A DNA stretch of 64,000 bases from Ralstonia pickettii (GCF_000607165.1 NZ_JFZG01000008.1:641215-705214); one strand, 5' to 3'. Counted from the first letter of the stretch, positions 41,922 through 51,971 are shown. The notes: a model not told the origin generated them from the letters alone. Program-made: numbers and translations.

Positions 41922-42662
41922 ATGACGGCGATGACCGACGAGCCGCTCAAGACCAAGGTGCTGCTGATCGAAGACGACGACCGTCTCGCGCAGCTCGTCA
42001 GCGAATACCTGGGCAACTATGAATTTGCAGTCGAAGTGGTGCGCCGTGGCGACATCGCCGTGGCTGCCGTGCGCGAACACCACCCTGCGCTGGTGATCCT
42101 CGACCTGATGCTGCCGCACATGGACGGCATGGAAGTGTGCCGGCGCATCCGCGCGTTCTCGCGCGTGCCGGTGCTGATCCTGACCGCGCGCGTGGATACG
42201 TACGACCAGGTGGCCGGGCTGGAGATCGGCGCCGACGACTACGTGCTCAAGCCGATCGAGCCGCGCTTGCTCGTTGCCCGGGCCCGCGCGCTGCTGCGCC
42301 GTTCGGTGCCGGCCATGTCGACGTCCGAGCCGGTGGCGCCGCGCGACGACACGCTTGTCTTTGGCGAACTCGCCATCTCGCCACCCAACCGCACCGTCAC
42401 CTGGCGCGGCCAGCCGGTCGACCTCAAGACGGCGGAGTTCAATCTGCTGCTGATCCTCGCGCGCGCCGCCGGCACCGTGCTCAGCCGCGACGACATCCTC
42501 AAGCAGTTGCGCGGCATCGAGTTCGACGGGCTGGATCGAACCGTCGACTCAGGCATCTCGCGCCTGCGCCGCCGCTTTGGCGACGCCTCGCCCGAGCCGC
42601 ACAAGATCAAGACGATCTGGGGGCGCGGCTATCTGTTCAGCCCGTCGGCGTGGGAGGACTGA
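41922..42662 (+). CDS. OmpR-family response regulator (RstA-like)
   Basis: Start at the ATG at 41922 (GGGGG upstream), with another ATG at 41931. The product is 246 residues: a receiver with phospho-Asp in ILDLMLPHMDG and Lys in VLKPIEP, and a winged HTH with DDILKQLRGIEFDGLDRTVDSGI. It is followed, 3 bp later, by its sensor kinase, and is divergent from MipA/OmpV. The order response regulator-kinase next to mipA suggests envelope-stress sensing; the signal is not known. Confidence 0.9.
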   Translation: MTAMTDEPLKTKVLLIEDDDRLAQLVSEYLGNYEFAVEVVRRGDIAVAAVREHHPALVILDLMLPHMDGMEVCRRIRAFSRVPVLILTARVDTYDQVAGLEIGADDYVLKPIEPRLLVARARALLRRSVPAMSTSEPVAPRDDTLVFGELAISPPNRTVTWRGQPVDLKTAEFNLLLILARAAGTVLSRDDILKQLRGIEFDGLDRTVDSGISRLRRRFGDASPEPHKIKTIWGRGYLFSPSAWED

Positions 42663-42665
42663 ACC

Positions 42666-43973
42666 GTGCTCAAGTCGTTACTGAAGCTGTACGCAATGGT
42701 CGTGGTGGCCGCGGCGCTGGCACTTATCGGCGTCAACAAGTCGTTCGTCTGGCTGTTCCACGACACACTCACCCACGGCGAGCGCGAGGTGCGCAAGGGT
42801 TACGCCTTCGTGCTGCAGGACTACCTGGATCGCGCGGGCCCCGACGGGCGCGATGCCGCCATCGCGCGTTTGAACAAGAACGCGTGGGAGACATTCGACC
42901 TCGTCGATCCGGACACCGTGCCGAATTTCTCAGCCCAGCAGCGGCGCGATCTGGCGGATCACAAGCTCGTGCTGATGACCAACGGCAAGGATTACTACCT
43001 GCCGCTGCGCGACGGCACCGTGCTGCACGCCTACAGCGAGGACATGGACTACCTCGGCATCCAGTTGGTCGCCTATTCGCTGATCGCCATTGCCGCGCTT
43101 CTGCCGCTGCTGCTCTGGGTCTGGATGCATTGGCGCGACCTGCGCGTGCTGGAAGAAGCGGCGCGCGGCTTTGGCGCGGGCAAGCTGGCGACGCGCGCCA
43201 ATCTGCGCAAGCGCTCGAACGTGTATGCGCTGGCGCGCCAGTTCGACGAGATGGCCGAGCGCATCCAGGGCTCGATCCAGCACCAGCGCGAGATGATGAA
43301 CGGCATCTCGCACGAGCTGAAGACGCCGATCGCGAGGCTGGAATTCGGCATTGCGCTGCTGCAGTCGCCGGTGTCGCCGTCGTCAGAAATACAGCGCAAC
43401 GTGCGGCTCGATGCGCTGCGCCGTGATGTGCGTGAACTCGATGAACTGGTGAGCGAGCTGCTGGCGTTGAGCCGCCTGGAGCAGGGCGCCATGCACCTCG
43501 TGCTGATGCGCGTGGCCGTGGGTGAATGGCTCGACAGCGTGGTTGCCAGCGTCGCCAACGACGTGGCCGACCGCCAGCTCACCCTGGCCGTGCATGCCGA
43601 GGGCGCCCCCGCGCACCACGTGTGCGACCCGCGCCTGCTGGCGCGTGCACTGCTCAACCTGATCCGCAATGCCACGCGCTATGCCAGCAACACCATCACC
43701 ATCCGCGCCGAAGCGGGTCCCGCCGGTGCGCTGCGCCTGACGGTGGAAGACGACGGCCCCGGCATTCCCGAGCCGGACCGCGCGCGCGTGTTCGAGCCGT
43801 TCCTGCGCCTGGATGCCAGCCGCGACCGCCACACCGGAGGCTTCGGCCTCGGGCTGGCGATCGTGCGGCGTATTGCGCTGGTGCATGGCGGTGATGTCCG
43901 CCTCGATGCGGCAACGGGCGGCGGTGCGCGCTTTTCCGTGCTGCTGCCTGACATGGCGATTCCGCCGCTGTAA
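42666..43973 (+). CDS. RstB-like sensor histidine kinase
   Basis: GTG start at 42666, 3 bp after the regulator stop. The product is 435 residues: an N-terminal membrane helix, a periplasmic part of about 110 residues, a second helix (IAIAALLPLLLWVWM), a HAMP domain, a dimerisation/phosphotransfer domain with His in MNGISHELKTP, and an ATPase domain with NLIRNATRYA, DDGPGIP and GGFGLGLAIVRR. It phosphorylates the regulator encoded just upstream. Confidence 0.9.
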   Translation: MLKSLLKLYAMVVVAAALALIGVNKSFVWLFHDTLTHGEREVRKGYAFVLQDYLDRAGPDGRDAAIARLNKNAWETFDLVDPDTVPNFSAQQRRDLADHKLVLMTNGKDYYLPLRDGTVLHAYSEDMDYLGIQLVAYSLIAIAALLPLLLWVWMHWRDLRVLEEAARGFGAGKLATRANLRKRSNVYALARQFDEMAERIQGSIQHQREMMNGISHELKTPIARLEFGIALLQSPVSPSSEIQRNVRLDALRRDVRELDELVSELLALSRLEQGAMHLVLMRVAVGEWLDSVVASVANDVADRQLTLAVHAEGAPAHHVCDPRLLARALLNLIRNATRYASNTITIRAEAGPAGALRLTVEDDGPGIPEPDRARVFEPFLRLDASRDRHTGGFGLGLAIVRRIALVHGGDVRLDAATGGGARFSVLLPDMAIPPL

Positions 43974-44002
43974 GCGCAGCTGGATCGGTCAACCTGGGGG
44001 GG

Positions 44003-44800
44003 CTAGGCCTGGTCGCCGCCCGGCCGATGCAGAAACGCGCTCGGGCTGCTGCCGAACGCCCGCCGGAACATCGCAGAGAACGCGCTCTGGCTGTTGTAGC
44101 CCAGCTCCTGCGCCACGCGCGACAGCGGCATCCCCTGCGACATCATCGGGATGGCGCTGGCGAGCACGGCCTGCTGACGCCACTGCGAAAAGCTTACGCC
44201 CAGCTCGTCCCGGAAGCGCCGCGCCAGCGTGCGGGCGCTGGCGCCTACATCGCGGGCGAGGACGTCGAAGGTGAGCGGGGTGCCGGGGTCGGCCATCACG
44301 CGCTCGCACAGGGCGCGCAGGCGCTTGTCGGCGGGCATGGGCAAATCCAGCGGCAGCGGGGCGCTACGGCGCAGCTCGTCGAGGATGAGCATGGCCAGCG
44401 CCTGCTCGCGCGCGGCCGGCAGCGGCTGGCGCACGTCCATCGCGGCAATCAGCTCGCGCAACAGCGGCGACACCTCCATCACGCGGCACTGCGCCAGCGT
44501 GCCGGTCACCACGGACGGGTCGGCATACAGCGTGCGCAGAAAGGCGGCTTCGACCACCCACACCTCATGCTCGATGCCGGGCGGAATCCAGATCGCCCGC
44601 GAGGGCGGCACTACCCAGGCGGTGTCGCCCGCCTGCACGCGCAGCACACTGTTGTGGCTATACGCCACCTGCGCCCACGGATGGGTGTGGCGCGGGAACC
44701 GCGTGTTGGCGTCCATCTGCCGCGTGTAGAGCCGCACCGGATGCGCCGTTGAGGGCGGCGTGCGGCCTTCGATATCGGTAGGCAGGATGCGCTGTGGCAT
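44003..44800 (-). CDS. AraC-family regulator with cupin sensor
   Basis: Encodes 265 residues. An N-terminal cupin (RFPRHTHPWAQVAYSHNSV, WVVPPSRAIWIPPGIEHEV) is followed by an AraC HTH (FDVLARDVGASARTLARRFRDELG and SRVAQELGYNSQSAFSAMFRRAFG). Members of this group sense small organic ligands or drugs and control nearby transporters. The neighbours here are an RstB-like kinase gene and, divergently, a binding-protein gene; a link to either is not shown. Confidence 0.85.
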   Translation of the reverse strand: MPQRILPTDIEGRTPPSTAHPVRLYTRQMDANTRFPRHTHPWAQVAYSHNSVLRVQAGDTAWVVPPSRAIWIPPGIEHEVWVVEAAFLRTLYADPSVVTGTLAQCRVMEVSPLLRELIAAMDVRQPLPAAREQALAMLILDELRRSAPLPLDLPMPADKRLRALCERVMADPGTPLTFDVLARDVGASARTLARRFRDELGVSFSQWRQQAVLASAIPMMSQGMPLSRVAQELGYNSQSAFSAMFRRAFGSSPSAFLHRPGGDQA

Positions 44801-44990
44801 GGCGGGTTTGCGACAGAAACGGTCAGGCCAGTGTAAATGCGCCGACAGGACTTGTCGAAGGCAGATGTCGATGGCAGGCTATCGCCCGGCGCCGTAGATG
44901 TTTGGCGCCACACAACAAAGCGGATCGCTCAAGCGGTCTCGACAAAAAACGCCGTTGCCCACGAGGCACGCGGCGACATGGGTGCGAACA

Positions 44991-46175
44991 ATGCAAACGG
45001 GAAATCACACGCGTAGCCGGGGGGCGCGCGGGGCGATGGGATGGTTGCGGCCGTGGGCCGCGCTTGCCATGTGTGTGGCATGCATGGCTGCGTTGACAGC
45101 GCCGGCCGCCCGCGCCGACATCAGCATCATCCAGTCCTTGCCGCTGTCCGGCACACAAGCCGCGACGGGGCGGGCGCTCAATGCCGGGGCACGCCTGTAT
45201 TTCGACTGGCTCAACCTCGATGGGGGCATCAACGGCGAGACCATCCGCCTGGTCGCCCGCGACGACGAGCAGAAGGTCGAGCAGACCCTGCGCAATGTGC
45301 GCGACATGGCCAAGATCGACAACCCCGTGGCGGCGCTCACCGTGGTCGGCACCGCCAATGTGGAAGCGCTCATGCGCAGCGGCGTGCTGGCCGAAGCCAA
45401 CCTGCCGCTGGTCGGGCCCGCCACGGGGGCCTCCAGCATGACCGGCGATCCGCTGGTCTTCCCCATCAAGGCCAGCTATCAGCAGGAGATGGACAAGATG
45501 GTGGGGGCGCTCGCCACCATCGGCGTTACGCGTATCGGCGTGCTGTATCAGGACGATGCGCTGGGCAAGGAGGTGCTGGCGGGCGTTGAGCGCACGCTCA
45601 AGCCGTACAAGCTGACGATTGCGGCCACCGCCTCGTACCCGCGCAATACGGCCTCGGTGAGCGCCGCTGTCGACAAGCTGCTCGGCGCCGATGTGCAGGC
45701 CATTTTCCTGGGCGCCACGGCGGAGCCCGCCGCGCAGTTCGTCAAGCAATACCGCGCGCGCGGCGGTGCTGCGCAACTCCTGGGGCTGTCGTCCATCGAT
45801 CCGGGCATCCTGCTCAAGGTGGCCGGTATCGATGCGGTGCGCGGCTATTCGCTGGCGCTTGTGATGCCGAACCCGGGCAAGGGCGTCAACCCCGTCATCC
45901 GCGAATTCAACCGCGCACGCGCAGCCGTGGGCGCCAGAGATGTCGAACTTTCATTCCGAGCCGTGGAAGGCTTTGTGGCAGCCAAGGTGCTTGCCGAAGC
46001 CGTGCGCCGCGCGGGCCCCAAGCCCACGCGCGACCAGGTGCGCCGCGAGCTGGCCCGCCTGCGTAATTTCGATGTGGGAGGCGGGTTTATGGTGGACTTT
46101 TCCGACCGTACGCGGCCTGGTTCGCACTATGTGGAGCTGGGGGTGGTGGGGCCGAATGGGCTGGTGATTCAGTAA
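44991..46175 (+). CDS. Branched-chain amino acid-type periplasmic binding protein (orphan)
   Basis: Start uncertain: the ATG at 44991 gives 394 residues; an ATG at 45036 with a G-rich stretch before it is an alternative. A signal peptide (to about AARADI) is followed by a type-I Venus-flytrap domain (LivJ/Peripla_BP_6): IIQSLPLSGTQAATGRAL, GGINGETIRLVARDD, and VGPATGASSMTG. Binding of an amino acid or related ligand is likely. No permease or ATPase gene lies nearby, so it is an orphan that must work with transporters elsewhere, or serve as a sensor. Confidence 0.8.
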   Translation: MQTGNHTRSRGARGAMGWLRPWAALAMCVACMAALTAPAARADISIIQSLPLSGTQAATGRALNAGARLYFDWLNLDGGINGETIRLVARDDEQKVEQTLRNVRDMAKIDNPVAALTVVGTANVEALMRSGVLAEANLPLVGPATGASSMTGDPLVFPIKASYQQEMDKMVGALATIGVTRIGVLYQDDALGKEVLAGVERTLKPYKLTIAATASYPRNTASVSAAVDKLLGADVQAIFLGATAEPAAQFVKQYRARGGAAQLLGLSSIDPGILLKVAGIDAVRGYSLALVMPNPGKGVNPVIREFNRARAAVGARDVELSFRAVEGFVAAKVLAEAVRRAGPKPTRDQVRRELARLRNFDVGGGFMVDFSDRTRPGSHYVELGVVGPNGLVIQ

Positions 46176-46262
46176 GGCTGCGTCTGTGCAGTTTGTTGTG
46201 CCTAATGGCGGATTTGGAAGTTGCGAGGGGCGGGGATTTCTTTGTTGGTGGTGTATCCCTTG

Positions 46263-46349
46263 TTTCATCCCCTGCCGGGGCTGACTCACTTTCTTTGGCA
46301 AGACAAAGAAAAGTGAGTCGGTCCCGGCAGGGAACGAAAGGGGGATGAA
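46263..46349. repeat. Dispersed hairpin repeat, copy B (short form)
   Basis: Shares TTTCATCCCCTGCCGGGGCT and the CTTTCTTTG core with the longer copies, but folds as one long palindrome: CCCTGCCGGG (46270-46279) pairs with CCCGGCAGGG (46323-46332), and GACTCACTTTCTTTG (46283-46297) with 46304-46319 around a GCAAGA loop, with one bulge. It lacks the second half found in copies A and C. Confidence 0.75.
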
Positions 46350-46395
46350 CCACTAACAAAAAAAATCCCAGCAAAAAGCCAAAAGCACAAAGCAA

Positions 46396-46429
46396 AACGC
46401 CTCTCAGAGATTCCCCTCTGAGAGGCGTT
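46396..46429 (-). terminator. Terminator of the symporter gene
   Basis: AACGCCTCTCAGA-(8)-TCTGAGAGGCGTT is a perfect 13-bp stem. On the minus strand it is followed by TTTGCTTTG, a T-rich tail, 20 bp past the symporter stop. Confidence 0.8.
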
Positions 46430-46448
46430 CATTCATCCACGATGACGG

Positions 46449-47750
46449 TCAGGCAATAGGCGCCGTGCTCGCCCCATGCTCATGCCTGCCCGCCGGCTTG
46501 ACGATCGCCAGCGTGGCAATCAACCCGCACAACGCGGCAAACGACACCCATACGCCCGGCATCGCCTTGTTGCCGGTGGTGTGGATCAGCCACGTGGCAA
46601 TCGCGGGAGTGAAGCCGCCGAAGATGGCCGTGGCCAAGCTGTATGCCAGCGAGAAGCCGGTGGTACGAACTTCCGGCGGCATGATCTCGGTGAGCGTGAC
46701 GACCATCGCGCCGTTGTAGCTGCCATACAGGAAAGACAGCCACAGCAGCACGGTCAGCATGCGGGCGAACGACGGTGCGGCAACCAGCCACTGCATGGCC
46801 GGGTAGGCCGTCACCAGCATCAGCACGGTAAAGAGGATCAGCAGCGGGCGGCGGCCGACGCGGTCAGACACGGCGCCCATCACAGGCAGCCAGAAGAAGT
46901 TCGAGGCGCCCACGCACAGCGTGACGATCAGGCTGTCCATGTCGGACAGATGCAGCACGCTCTTGCCGAAGGTCGGCGTGTAGGCGGTGATCAGGTAGAA
47001 CGACACCGTGGTCATCACGACCATCAGTGTGCCTGCGCCTACCAGGCGCCAGTTCTGGCCCATCGAGCGGAACACGGCGGCCAGGTCCGGGCGGTGCTTG
47101 CGCTTCTGGAACTCCTCCGTCTCTTGCAGCGAGCGGCGGATGATGAACAGGAACGGCACGATCAGGCAGCCGATCAGGAACGGCACGCGCCAGCCCCATG
47201 CGCTCATCTCAGACGGCGGCAGCAGGTACGACATCAACACGCCCAGCAGGGCGGCAAACATGACGGCCACTTGCTGGCTGGCCGATTGCCAGCTCACAAA
47301 GAAGCCCTTCTTGCCGGGGGTGGCGATTTCGGCCAGGTAGACCGACACACCGCCCAGCTCCACGCCGGCCGAGAATCCCTGCAGCAGCCGGCCGACCAGG
47401 ACCAGCAGCGGCGCCGCCAGCCCGATGGTGGCGTAGCCAGGCACCAGTGCGATCAGCAGCGTGCCGCAGGCCATGAGCGCTAGCGTGACGATCAGGCCCG
47501 TGCGGCGGCCGTGACGGTCGATGTACGCGCCCAGGAAGATCGCGCCCAGCGGTCGCATCAGGAAGCCGGCGCCAAAGGTCACCAGCGACAGCATCAGCGA
47601 GAGGAACTCGTTGCCGGCGGGGAAGAAGGTGTCGGCGATGGCCTTGGCGTAATAGCCGTAGACCATGAAGTCGTACATCTCCAGGAAGTTACCGCTGACC
47701 ACCCGGAAGATGGTGCGGGCCTTGGATTCGTTGGGGTTGGAGGTATGCAT
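46449..47750 (-). CDS. MFS metabolite:H+ symporter, citrate-type
   Basis: Start at the ATG at 47750, 8 bp after the epimerase stop; an in-frame GTG at 47762 is also possible. The product is 433 residues with 12 membrane helices. The run [21 protein letters not shown], the [13 protein letters not shown] loop and [26 protein letters not shown] closely resemble citrate/tricarballylate symporters (CitA/TcuC) of the MHS family. It is co-transcribed with an AGE-type sugar isomerase, so the substrate could also be a sugar-related acid; the family favours tricarboxylates. Confidence 0.85.
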   Translation of the reverse strand: MHTSNPNESKARTIFRVVSGNFLEMYDFMVYGYYAKAIADTFFPAGNEFLSLMLSLVTFGAGFLMRPLGAIFLGAYIDRHGRRTGLIVTLALMACGTLLIALVPGYATIGLAAPLLVLVGRLLQGFSAGVELGGVSVYLAEIATPGKKGFFVSWQSASQQVAVMFAALLGVLMSYLLPPSEMSAWGWRVPFLIGCLIVPFLFIIRRSLQETEEFQKRKHRPDLAAVFRSMGQNWRLVGAGTLMVVMTTVSFYLITAYTPTFGKSVLHLSDMDSLIVTLCVGASNFFWLPVMGAVSDRVGRRPLLILFTVLMLVTAYPAMQWLVAAPSFARMLTVLLWLSFLYGSYNGAMVVTLTEIMPPEVRTTGFSLAYSLATAIFGGFTPAIATWLIHTTGNKAMPGVWVSFAALCGLIATLAIVKPAGRHEHGASTAPIA

Positions 47751-47758
47751 GAAGGGTC

Positions 47759-48997
47759 TCACTCAACAGCTTGGGTACAACGCGCGGGCGAGCCGGACAG
47801 CGAACTGCGGGCCGCCTCGTAAAAAGTGGTGATGTGGTACGGCGTGCTCGACGGCATGTCGGCGCGCAGGCGCTGGCCCGCGGGGTCGATTACCTCGTTC
47901 CAGCCGTGTGCGTGCAGGAAGCGTGCCGACCACGCCGGCAGCAGGCGCGCGAGCATGGCACCCTGCGTTTCGGTGCACAGCGCGAGGGCGCGGCCGTATT
48001 CAGTCTGTGCCCAGATGCGCTGGCTGGCATCGCGCATCGTGCCGTCCAGATTGAGTGACAGGCACACGCCCTGCGTCTCGGCATCCACGCCGTCGGCACA
48101 GGCCGCGTCCACCGCACGGGCGAGGCTCTCGGCCAGATGGCGGCCGGCTTCGGAGCGCGTAAAGACGTCGGCGTGTGCGCGCACGAGGTAAAACCATTCG
48201 AACTGGTGACCGGGCTCGATGCGGTTGTCGGTGCTAGCCTCGTCCACCGGCAACTCCGCGATGCTGCCCGTGCGGGTGTCGATGAAGCGCGCGAGGATGC
48301 CTTCGGCCAGCGTGCGCACGCCGGTCTCGGCCCAGGCGGGCGGTTCGTCCAGCGCGGCGGCGGCCAGGTAGGCCTCGGTCAGGTGCATCACCGGGTTCTG
48401 CGCGACACCGGCCAGCGTGGTGCTGAACGTGGCGTCCATGGATGCGACCGGCAGCGGTTTGGCCCCGGCGCGAGCAAAGCTGCGCACGATCACGTCGTGC
48501 GCGTCGTGCATCAGCGCGGCGGCACGCGGGTCTTCGCTCACGGCCAGCCAATGTGCAGCGGCAAACAGCACGAAGGCGTGCGTGTACAGATCCTTGGTGG
48601 TGTCGTGCGGGGCCAGCGCGCTGTCGATCGCAAACAGCCAGCCGCCGTGGATCGTGTCGCGAAAGCGCGTGTCCAGTGCATGGCACAGCGCGGCGGCGCG
48701 TTCGGCGCAGAGATTGCGGTGGCGCTTGGAGAGCTGCGTGGCGCGCGCGAAGGTATACAACTGCCGCGCACATGCCATCGCCCGGTACCGCGCGGTTGAT
48801 GCCGGCACCAGCGCGCCGTTGTTGACGACGAGCGCCTCATAGCAGAGACCGGCCTGCGCGTTCCAGCCCGGGCCGAGCCACATGGGCAGCAGAACGTCGT
48901 CGTAATAGCGGTCGAATGATTCCAGGGCAGCCGCAATGTCAGCGGACAGTTCGGTGGCCGTATCGGGCAGCGGGGGCGAGGAGGATTGTGAAAGCAT
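47759..48997 (-). CDS. AGE-family epimerase/isomerase
   Basis: Encodes 412 residues, an all-helical (alpha/alpha)6 barrel. Motifs include [39 protein letters not shown] and [11 protein letters not shown], with catalytic His residues as in N-acylglucosamine 2-epimerase and mannose isomerase. It probably interconverts aldoses and ketoses or epimerises at C2; the sugar is not certain. It is the first gene of an operon with the MHS transporter. A perfect 9-bp inverted repeat lies upstream. Confidence 0.85.
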   Translation of the reverse strand: MLSQSSSPPLPDTATELSADIAAALESFDRYYDDVLLPMWLGPGWNAQAGLCYEALVVNNGALVPASTARYRAMACARQLYTFARATQLSKRHRNLCAERAAALCHALDTRFRDTIHGGWLFAIDSALAPHDTTKDLYTHAFVLFAAAHWLAVSEDPRAAALMHDAHDVIVRSFARAGAKPLPVASMDATFSTTLAGVAQNPVMHLTEAYLAAAALDEPPAWAETGVRTLAEGILARFIDTRTGSIAELPVDEASTDNRIEPGHQFEWFYLVRAHADVFTRSEAGRHLAESLARAVDAACADGVDAETQGVCLSLNLDGTMRDASQRIWAQTEYGRALALCTETQGAMLARLLPAWSARFLHAHGWNEVIDPAGQRLRADMPSSTPYHITTFYEAARSSLSGSPARCTQAVE

Positions 48998-49060
48998 GTG
49001 CGCCGTGATGATCGTGGCGGGCGTCGACCCGTTTTAGCCCGGCCGATTGCTCGGATCTGT

Positions 49061-49105
49061 TCTGTTCACCATAGGCGACGTACATGCGTTGTACATGTGA
49101 ACAGA
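49061..49105. promoter_or_regulatory. Nested repeats upstream of the epimerase-symporter operon
   Basis: TCTGTTCAC (49061-49069) and GTGAACAGA (49097-49105) form a perfect 9-bp inverted repeat 27 bp apart. Between them GTACATG occurs twice (49080-49086, 49091-49097), 11 bp apart. The double symmetry suggests an operator for a dimer or tetramer. The first gene starts 64 bp away. Confidence 0.5.
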
Positions 49106-49274
49106 CCCGGGATTGTGCTCCAACTGGCTGCCCCGCGCCACGCGCAACCGGTCCAATCCCGGTCACGGCGCAGGGTTGTGGGTCCAATGAAAGGTTTTTT
49201 CCCGGATGCTGCCCGGGCGTGGGTTGTGCGAAGATGAATCATCCCTGGCTCACCCCCTGGTCTTGCCCCGATCC

Positions 49275-50888
49275 ATGCACCGTCGCGACCTGCTCAAGCA
49301 GTTGGCCGCCGGGCTGCTTGCCCTGGCTCCTGGTTTGTCCCGCAGTGCCGCGCCCGGCTCCGCCGCTGGCGCCTCCGAGCCGTTTGACGAAGCGCGCCTG
49401 CTGGCGCGTGCACGGGCCTTGGCGGCGCGGCCATACCGGCCTCGCAGCACGCAGTTGCCCCCGCCACTGGCCGCACTCGGCTGGGACGGCTACCAATCCA
49501 TCGGCTATCGCCGCGATCACGCCCTGTGGGCCGGGCAGCACCTGCCTTTTGAGGCCAAGTTCTTCCACCTGGGGCTGTTCTTCAAGTCGGCCGTGCAGAT
49601 GCACGAGGTGGTCGACGGCCAAGCTCGCTTAATCGCCTACGACCCCACCATGTTCGATTACGGCAAGAGCGGGCTGGATCATCGGGCGCTGCCGGCCGAT
49701 CTCGGTTTTGCCGGCTTTCGGCTGACCACCAAGGCAGACCCGACGCGTGATGTGGCTGCCTTCCTCGGTGCCAGCTATTTCCGAGCCGTCGGCGGGCAGT
49801 GGCAGTACGGCATGTCGGCGCGGGGGCTGGCGATTGATACCGGCTTGCCCCGCGCAGAAGAGTTTCCGGACTTCACCGAATTCTGGCTGGTGCGCCCCGC
49901 CGCCGACGCCGATACGTTGCGCGTCTATGCGTTGCTGGATTCCCCAAGCGTGGCGGGCATCTACCGTTTCGACATCCGCCCCGGCGACACGCTGGTGATG
50001 GATGTGGCCGTCACGCTTTACGTGCGCAAGCCGATCGAGCGCCTGGGTATCGCGCCGCTGACCAGCATGTTCCTTTACGGCGAGAACGACCGCGCCGACC
50101 GCGCTGGCGATCGCCACAGCGCCGCCCGCCGCTGGCGTGCATCGGACTGGCGCCCGGAAATTCATGATTCCGACGGCCTGGCTATCTGGCGCGGCTCGGG
50201 CGAGTGGGTCTGGCGGCCGCTGGCCAATCCGCCCATGCTGCGCAGTCAGCGCTTTGCCGACGACAGCCCGCGCGGCTTCGGCCTGCTGCAGCGCGATCGC
50301 AATCCCGATCATTACCAGGATGACGGCGTGTTCTACGAGAAGCGCCCAAGTGTGTGGGTGGAGCCCACGCATGACTGGGGTGAAGGCGCGGTGGAACTGG
50401 TGGAGCTTTCGGCCAACGATGAAACCTTCGACAACATCGTCGCGTTCTGGCGACCGGCCGTGGCGCCGCATGCGGGGCAGGAGCTGGCGTTTGGCTATCG
50501 GCTGACGTGGGGCGCGCAGCCTGCGGCGGCCTCGCCGCTCGCGCGGGTGGTAGCCACGCGCACGGGCATTGGCGGCGTGGTCGGGCAGCCGCGCAAATAC
50601 TTCTCCTGGCGGTTTGTGGTGGACTTTGCCGGTGGGGAGTTGTCGCGGCTGGGGCGCAGCACGGCGGGGTCGACCGTGGAGCCTGTCATCCGAGCCTCGC
50701 GCGGGCGGGTCGAGATTGCATCGGCGCGGCCGCTGGCGAGCATCGACGGTGTGCGGGCGATGTTTGACGTGGTGCCGGATGCCAGCAACGCGCCGATCGA
50801 GTTGTTGCTGACGTTGCAGTCGGGGGAGCGGTTGCTGTCTGAGACTTGGGCGTATCAGTGGACGCCGCCGGTGGATCGGGCGGTTTGA
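49275..50888 (+). CDS. opgD: Glucan biosynthesis protein OpgD (MdoD)
   Basis: Start at the ATG at 49275, giving 537 residues. The N-terminus MHRRDLLKQLAAGLLALA is a twin-arginine signal (RR), as OpgD is exported folded by Tat. The body has the OpgG/OpgD features: FHLGLFFKSAVQMHEVVDGQ, LGASYFRAVGGQWQYGMSARG, ENDRADR, HDSDGLAIWRGSGEWVWRPL and YRLTWGAQP. It acts in the periplasm in osmoregulated periplasmic glucan synthesis. No opgG or opgH lies beside it. Single gene, followed by the dispersed repeat. Confidence 0.9.
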   Translation: MHRRDLLKQLAAGLLALAPGLSRSAAPGSAAGASEPFDEARLLARARALAARPYRPRSTQLPPPLAALGWDGYQSIGYRRDHALWAGQHLPFEAKFFHLGLFFKSAVQMHEVVDGQARLIAYDPTMFDYGKSGLDHRALPADLGFAGFRLTTKADPTRDVAAFLGASYFRAVGGQWQYGMSARGLAIDTGLPRAEEFPDFTEFWLVRPAADADTLRVYALLDSPSVAGIYRFDIRPGDTLVMDVAVTLYVRKPIERLGIAPLTSMFLYGENDRADRAGDRHSAARRWRASDWRPEIHDSDGLAIWRGSGEWVWRPLANPPMLRSQRFADDSPRGFGLLQRDRNPDHYQDDGVFYEKRPSVWVEPTHDWGEGAVELVELSANDETFDNIVAFWRPAVAPHAGQELAFGYRLTWGAQPAAASPLARVVATRTGIGGVVGQPRKYFSWRFVVDFAGGELSRLGRSTAGSTVEPVIRASRGRVEIASARPLASIDGVRAMFDVVPDASNAPIELLLTLQSGERLLSETWAYQWTPPVDRAV

Positions 50889-50929
50889 TTCTTTGGCTTG
50901 GTTGATTGATGCGCGTGGTGCGTCCCTTG

Positions 50930-51142
50930 TTTCATCCCCTGCCGGGGCTGACCTACTTTCTTTGTCTTGCCAAAGAAAGTAGGCAAAGAAAGGCGCGCCC
51001 GAGATGGCGACCCATCCCTTGAATTTATGTCGCGGGGAGGGAAGGGAGGCAAACTCGCTGCGCTCAGACAGGCCTCCCTTCTTTTTCCTCCCCGCAACAG
51101 AAATTCAAGGCGCCATCTAGGGCAGGGGACGGCCAAACCGTC
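50930..51142. repeat. Dispersed hairpin repeat, copy C
   Basis: About 213 bp, close to copy A throughout. It has the ACTTTCTTTG-TCTTGC-CAAAGAAAGT hairpin and the CTTGAATTT/AAATTCAAG foldback with a CGGGGAGG/CCTCCCCG inner stem that differs in sequence from copy A but still pairs, i.e. compensatory change. The outer stem (GCCCGAGATGGCG versus CGCCATCTAGGGC) has one mismatch here. It lies between opgD and the DUF1415 gene. Confidence 0.8.
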
Positions 51143-51153
51143 GCTGCTTTTGG

Positions 51154-51780
51154 TTAGTCACGGGGCGATGTCTTGCTGAACTTCGCCGCCATTTCTGCCC
51201 AGCCTTCGGGGCCGAGCTTTTCCATCGTCGCGATATTCCGCTCGTAGATGTCCGCTGCATCGGGTACGGCTGCTGCGGCGCGGGCGATGCTGTCTTCGCG
51301 CAGCAGATGCAGGATGGGGACGGGCGCGCGATTGGTGGCGTTGGCGATGTCGTCTGGGGCGGCATCGGCGAAGACGAAATCGGGGTGGAAGCTTGCCAGT
51401 TGCAGCTCGCCTTCGTAGCCGGCCTTGGCGAGCACGGAGTCAGCGCGCTCCGTGAGCGAGTGGAAATCGAGGAAGTCAGCCAGGGCGGGGACGATCAGCA
51501 GCGTGGTGTCGATCTGTGCGGCGGGGGTGGCGTGCAGCAAATCGGCTTCGGCACGCAGGTGGTCGAGCACGTCGCCGTCCATCGTCGCGCGGCTGACGGC
51601 GTATCGAACCTGCTGTTTGACATGCACGGCCTTGGCGAAGGGGCACAGGTTCAGGCCGATGACGGCGTCTTCGAGCCAGCGCTGCACGCGCGCGACATGA
51701 TGGGCTGCGTCATCCGCGTTCAGGGGCAGCGCATCGGCGGGCGGATCAAGCAGGACGAAATCAGGGGCGTGATTGGACAC
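51154..51780 (-). CDS. DUF1415 family protein
   Basis: GTG start at 51780 is the most likely; there is no Shine-Dalgarno sequence, and the frame is open upstream without an ATG. The product is 208 residues. LNLCPFAKAVHVKQQVRYAVS near the N-terminus (a conserved CPFA motif) and LHLLREDSIARA identify DUF1415. The function of the family is unknown; it is widespread in betaproteobacteria and cytoplasmic. Single gene. Confidence 0.8.
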   Translation of the reverse strand: MSNHAPDFVLLDPPADALPLNADDAAHHVARVQRWLEDAVIGLNLCPFAKAVHVKQQVRYAVSRATMDGDVLDHLRAEADLLHATPAAQIDTTLLIVPALADFLDFHSLTERADSVLAKAGYEGELQLASFHPDFVFADAAPDDIANATNRAPVPILHLLREDSIARAAAAVPDAADIYERNIATMEKLGPEGWAEMAAKFSKTSPRD

Positions 51781-51971
51781 GGCGCATAGGAGGGATGAGA
51801 TAGCGCGCAGTGTAGTCGATGGCCTGGGAGCGCTTCTTGCGACGGGATGGGTGTTGTGATTTGCAACGTCCGGCGTGCGCTGTTGATGTGCGCCGAGATC
51901 ACTTCGGGTGCTTCGCGCGCCGCTTATGTGGTCAGTCCATTCCGTGTTTTTGTAAAAGAAGGAGCCCAACC

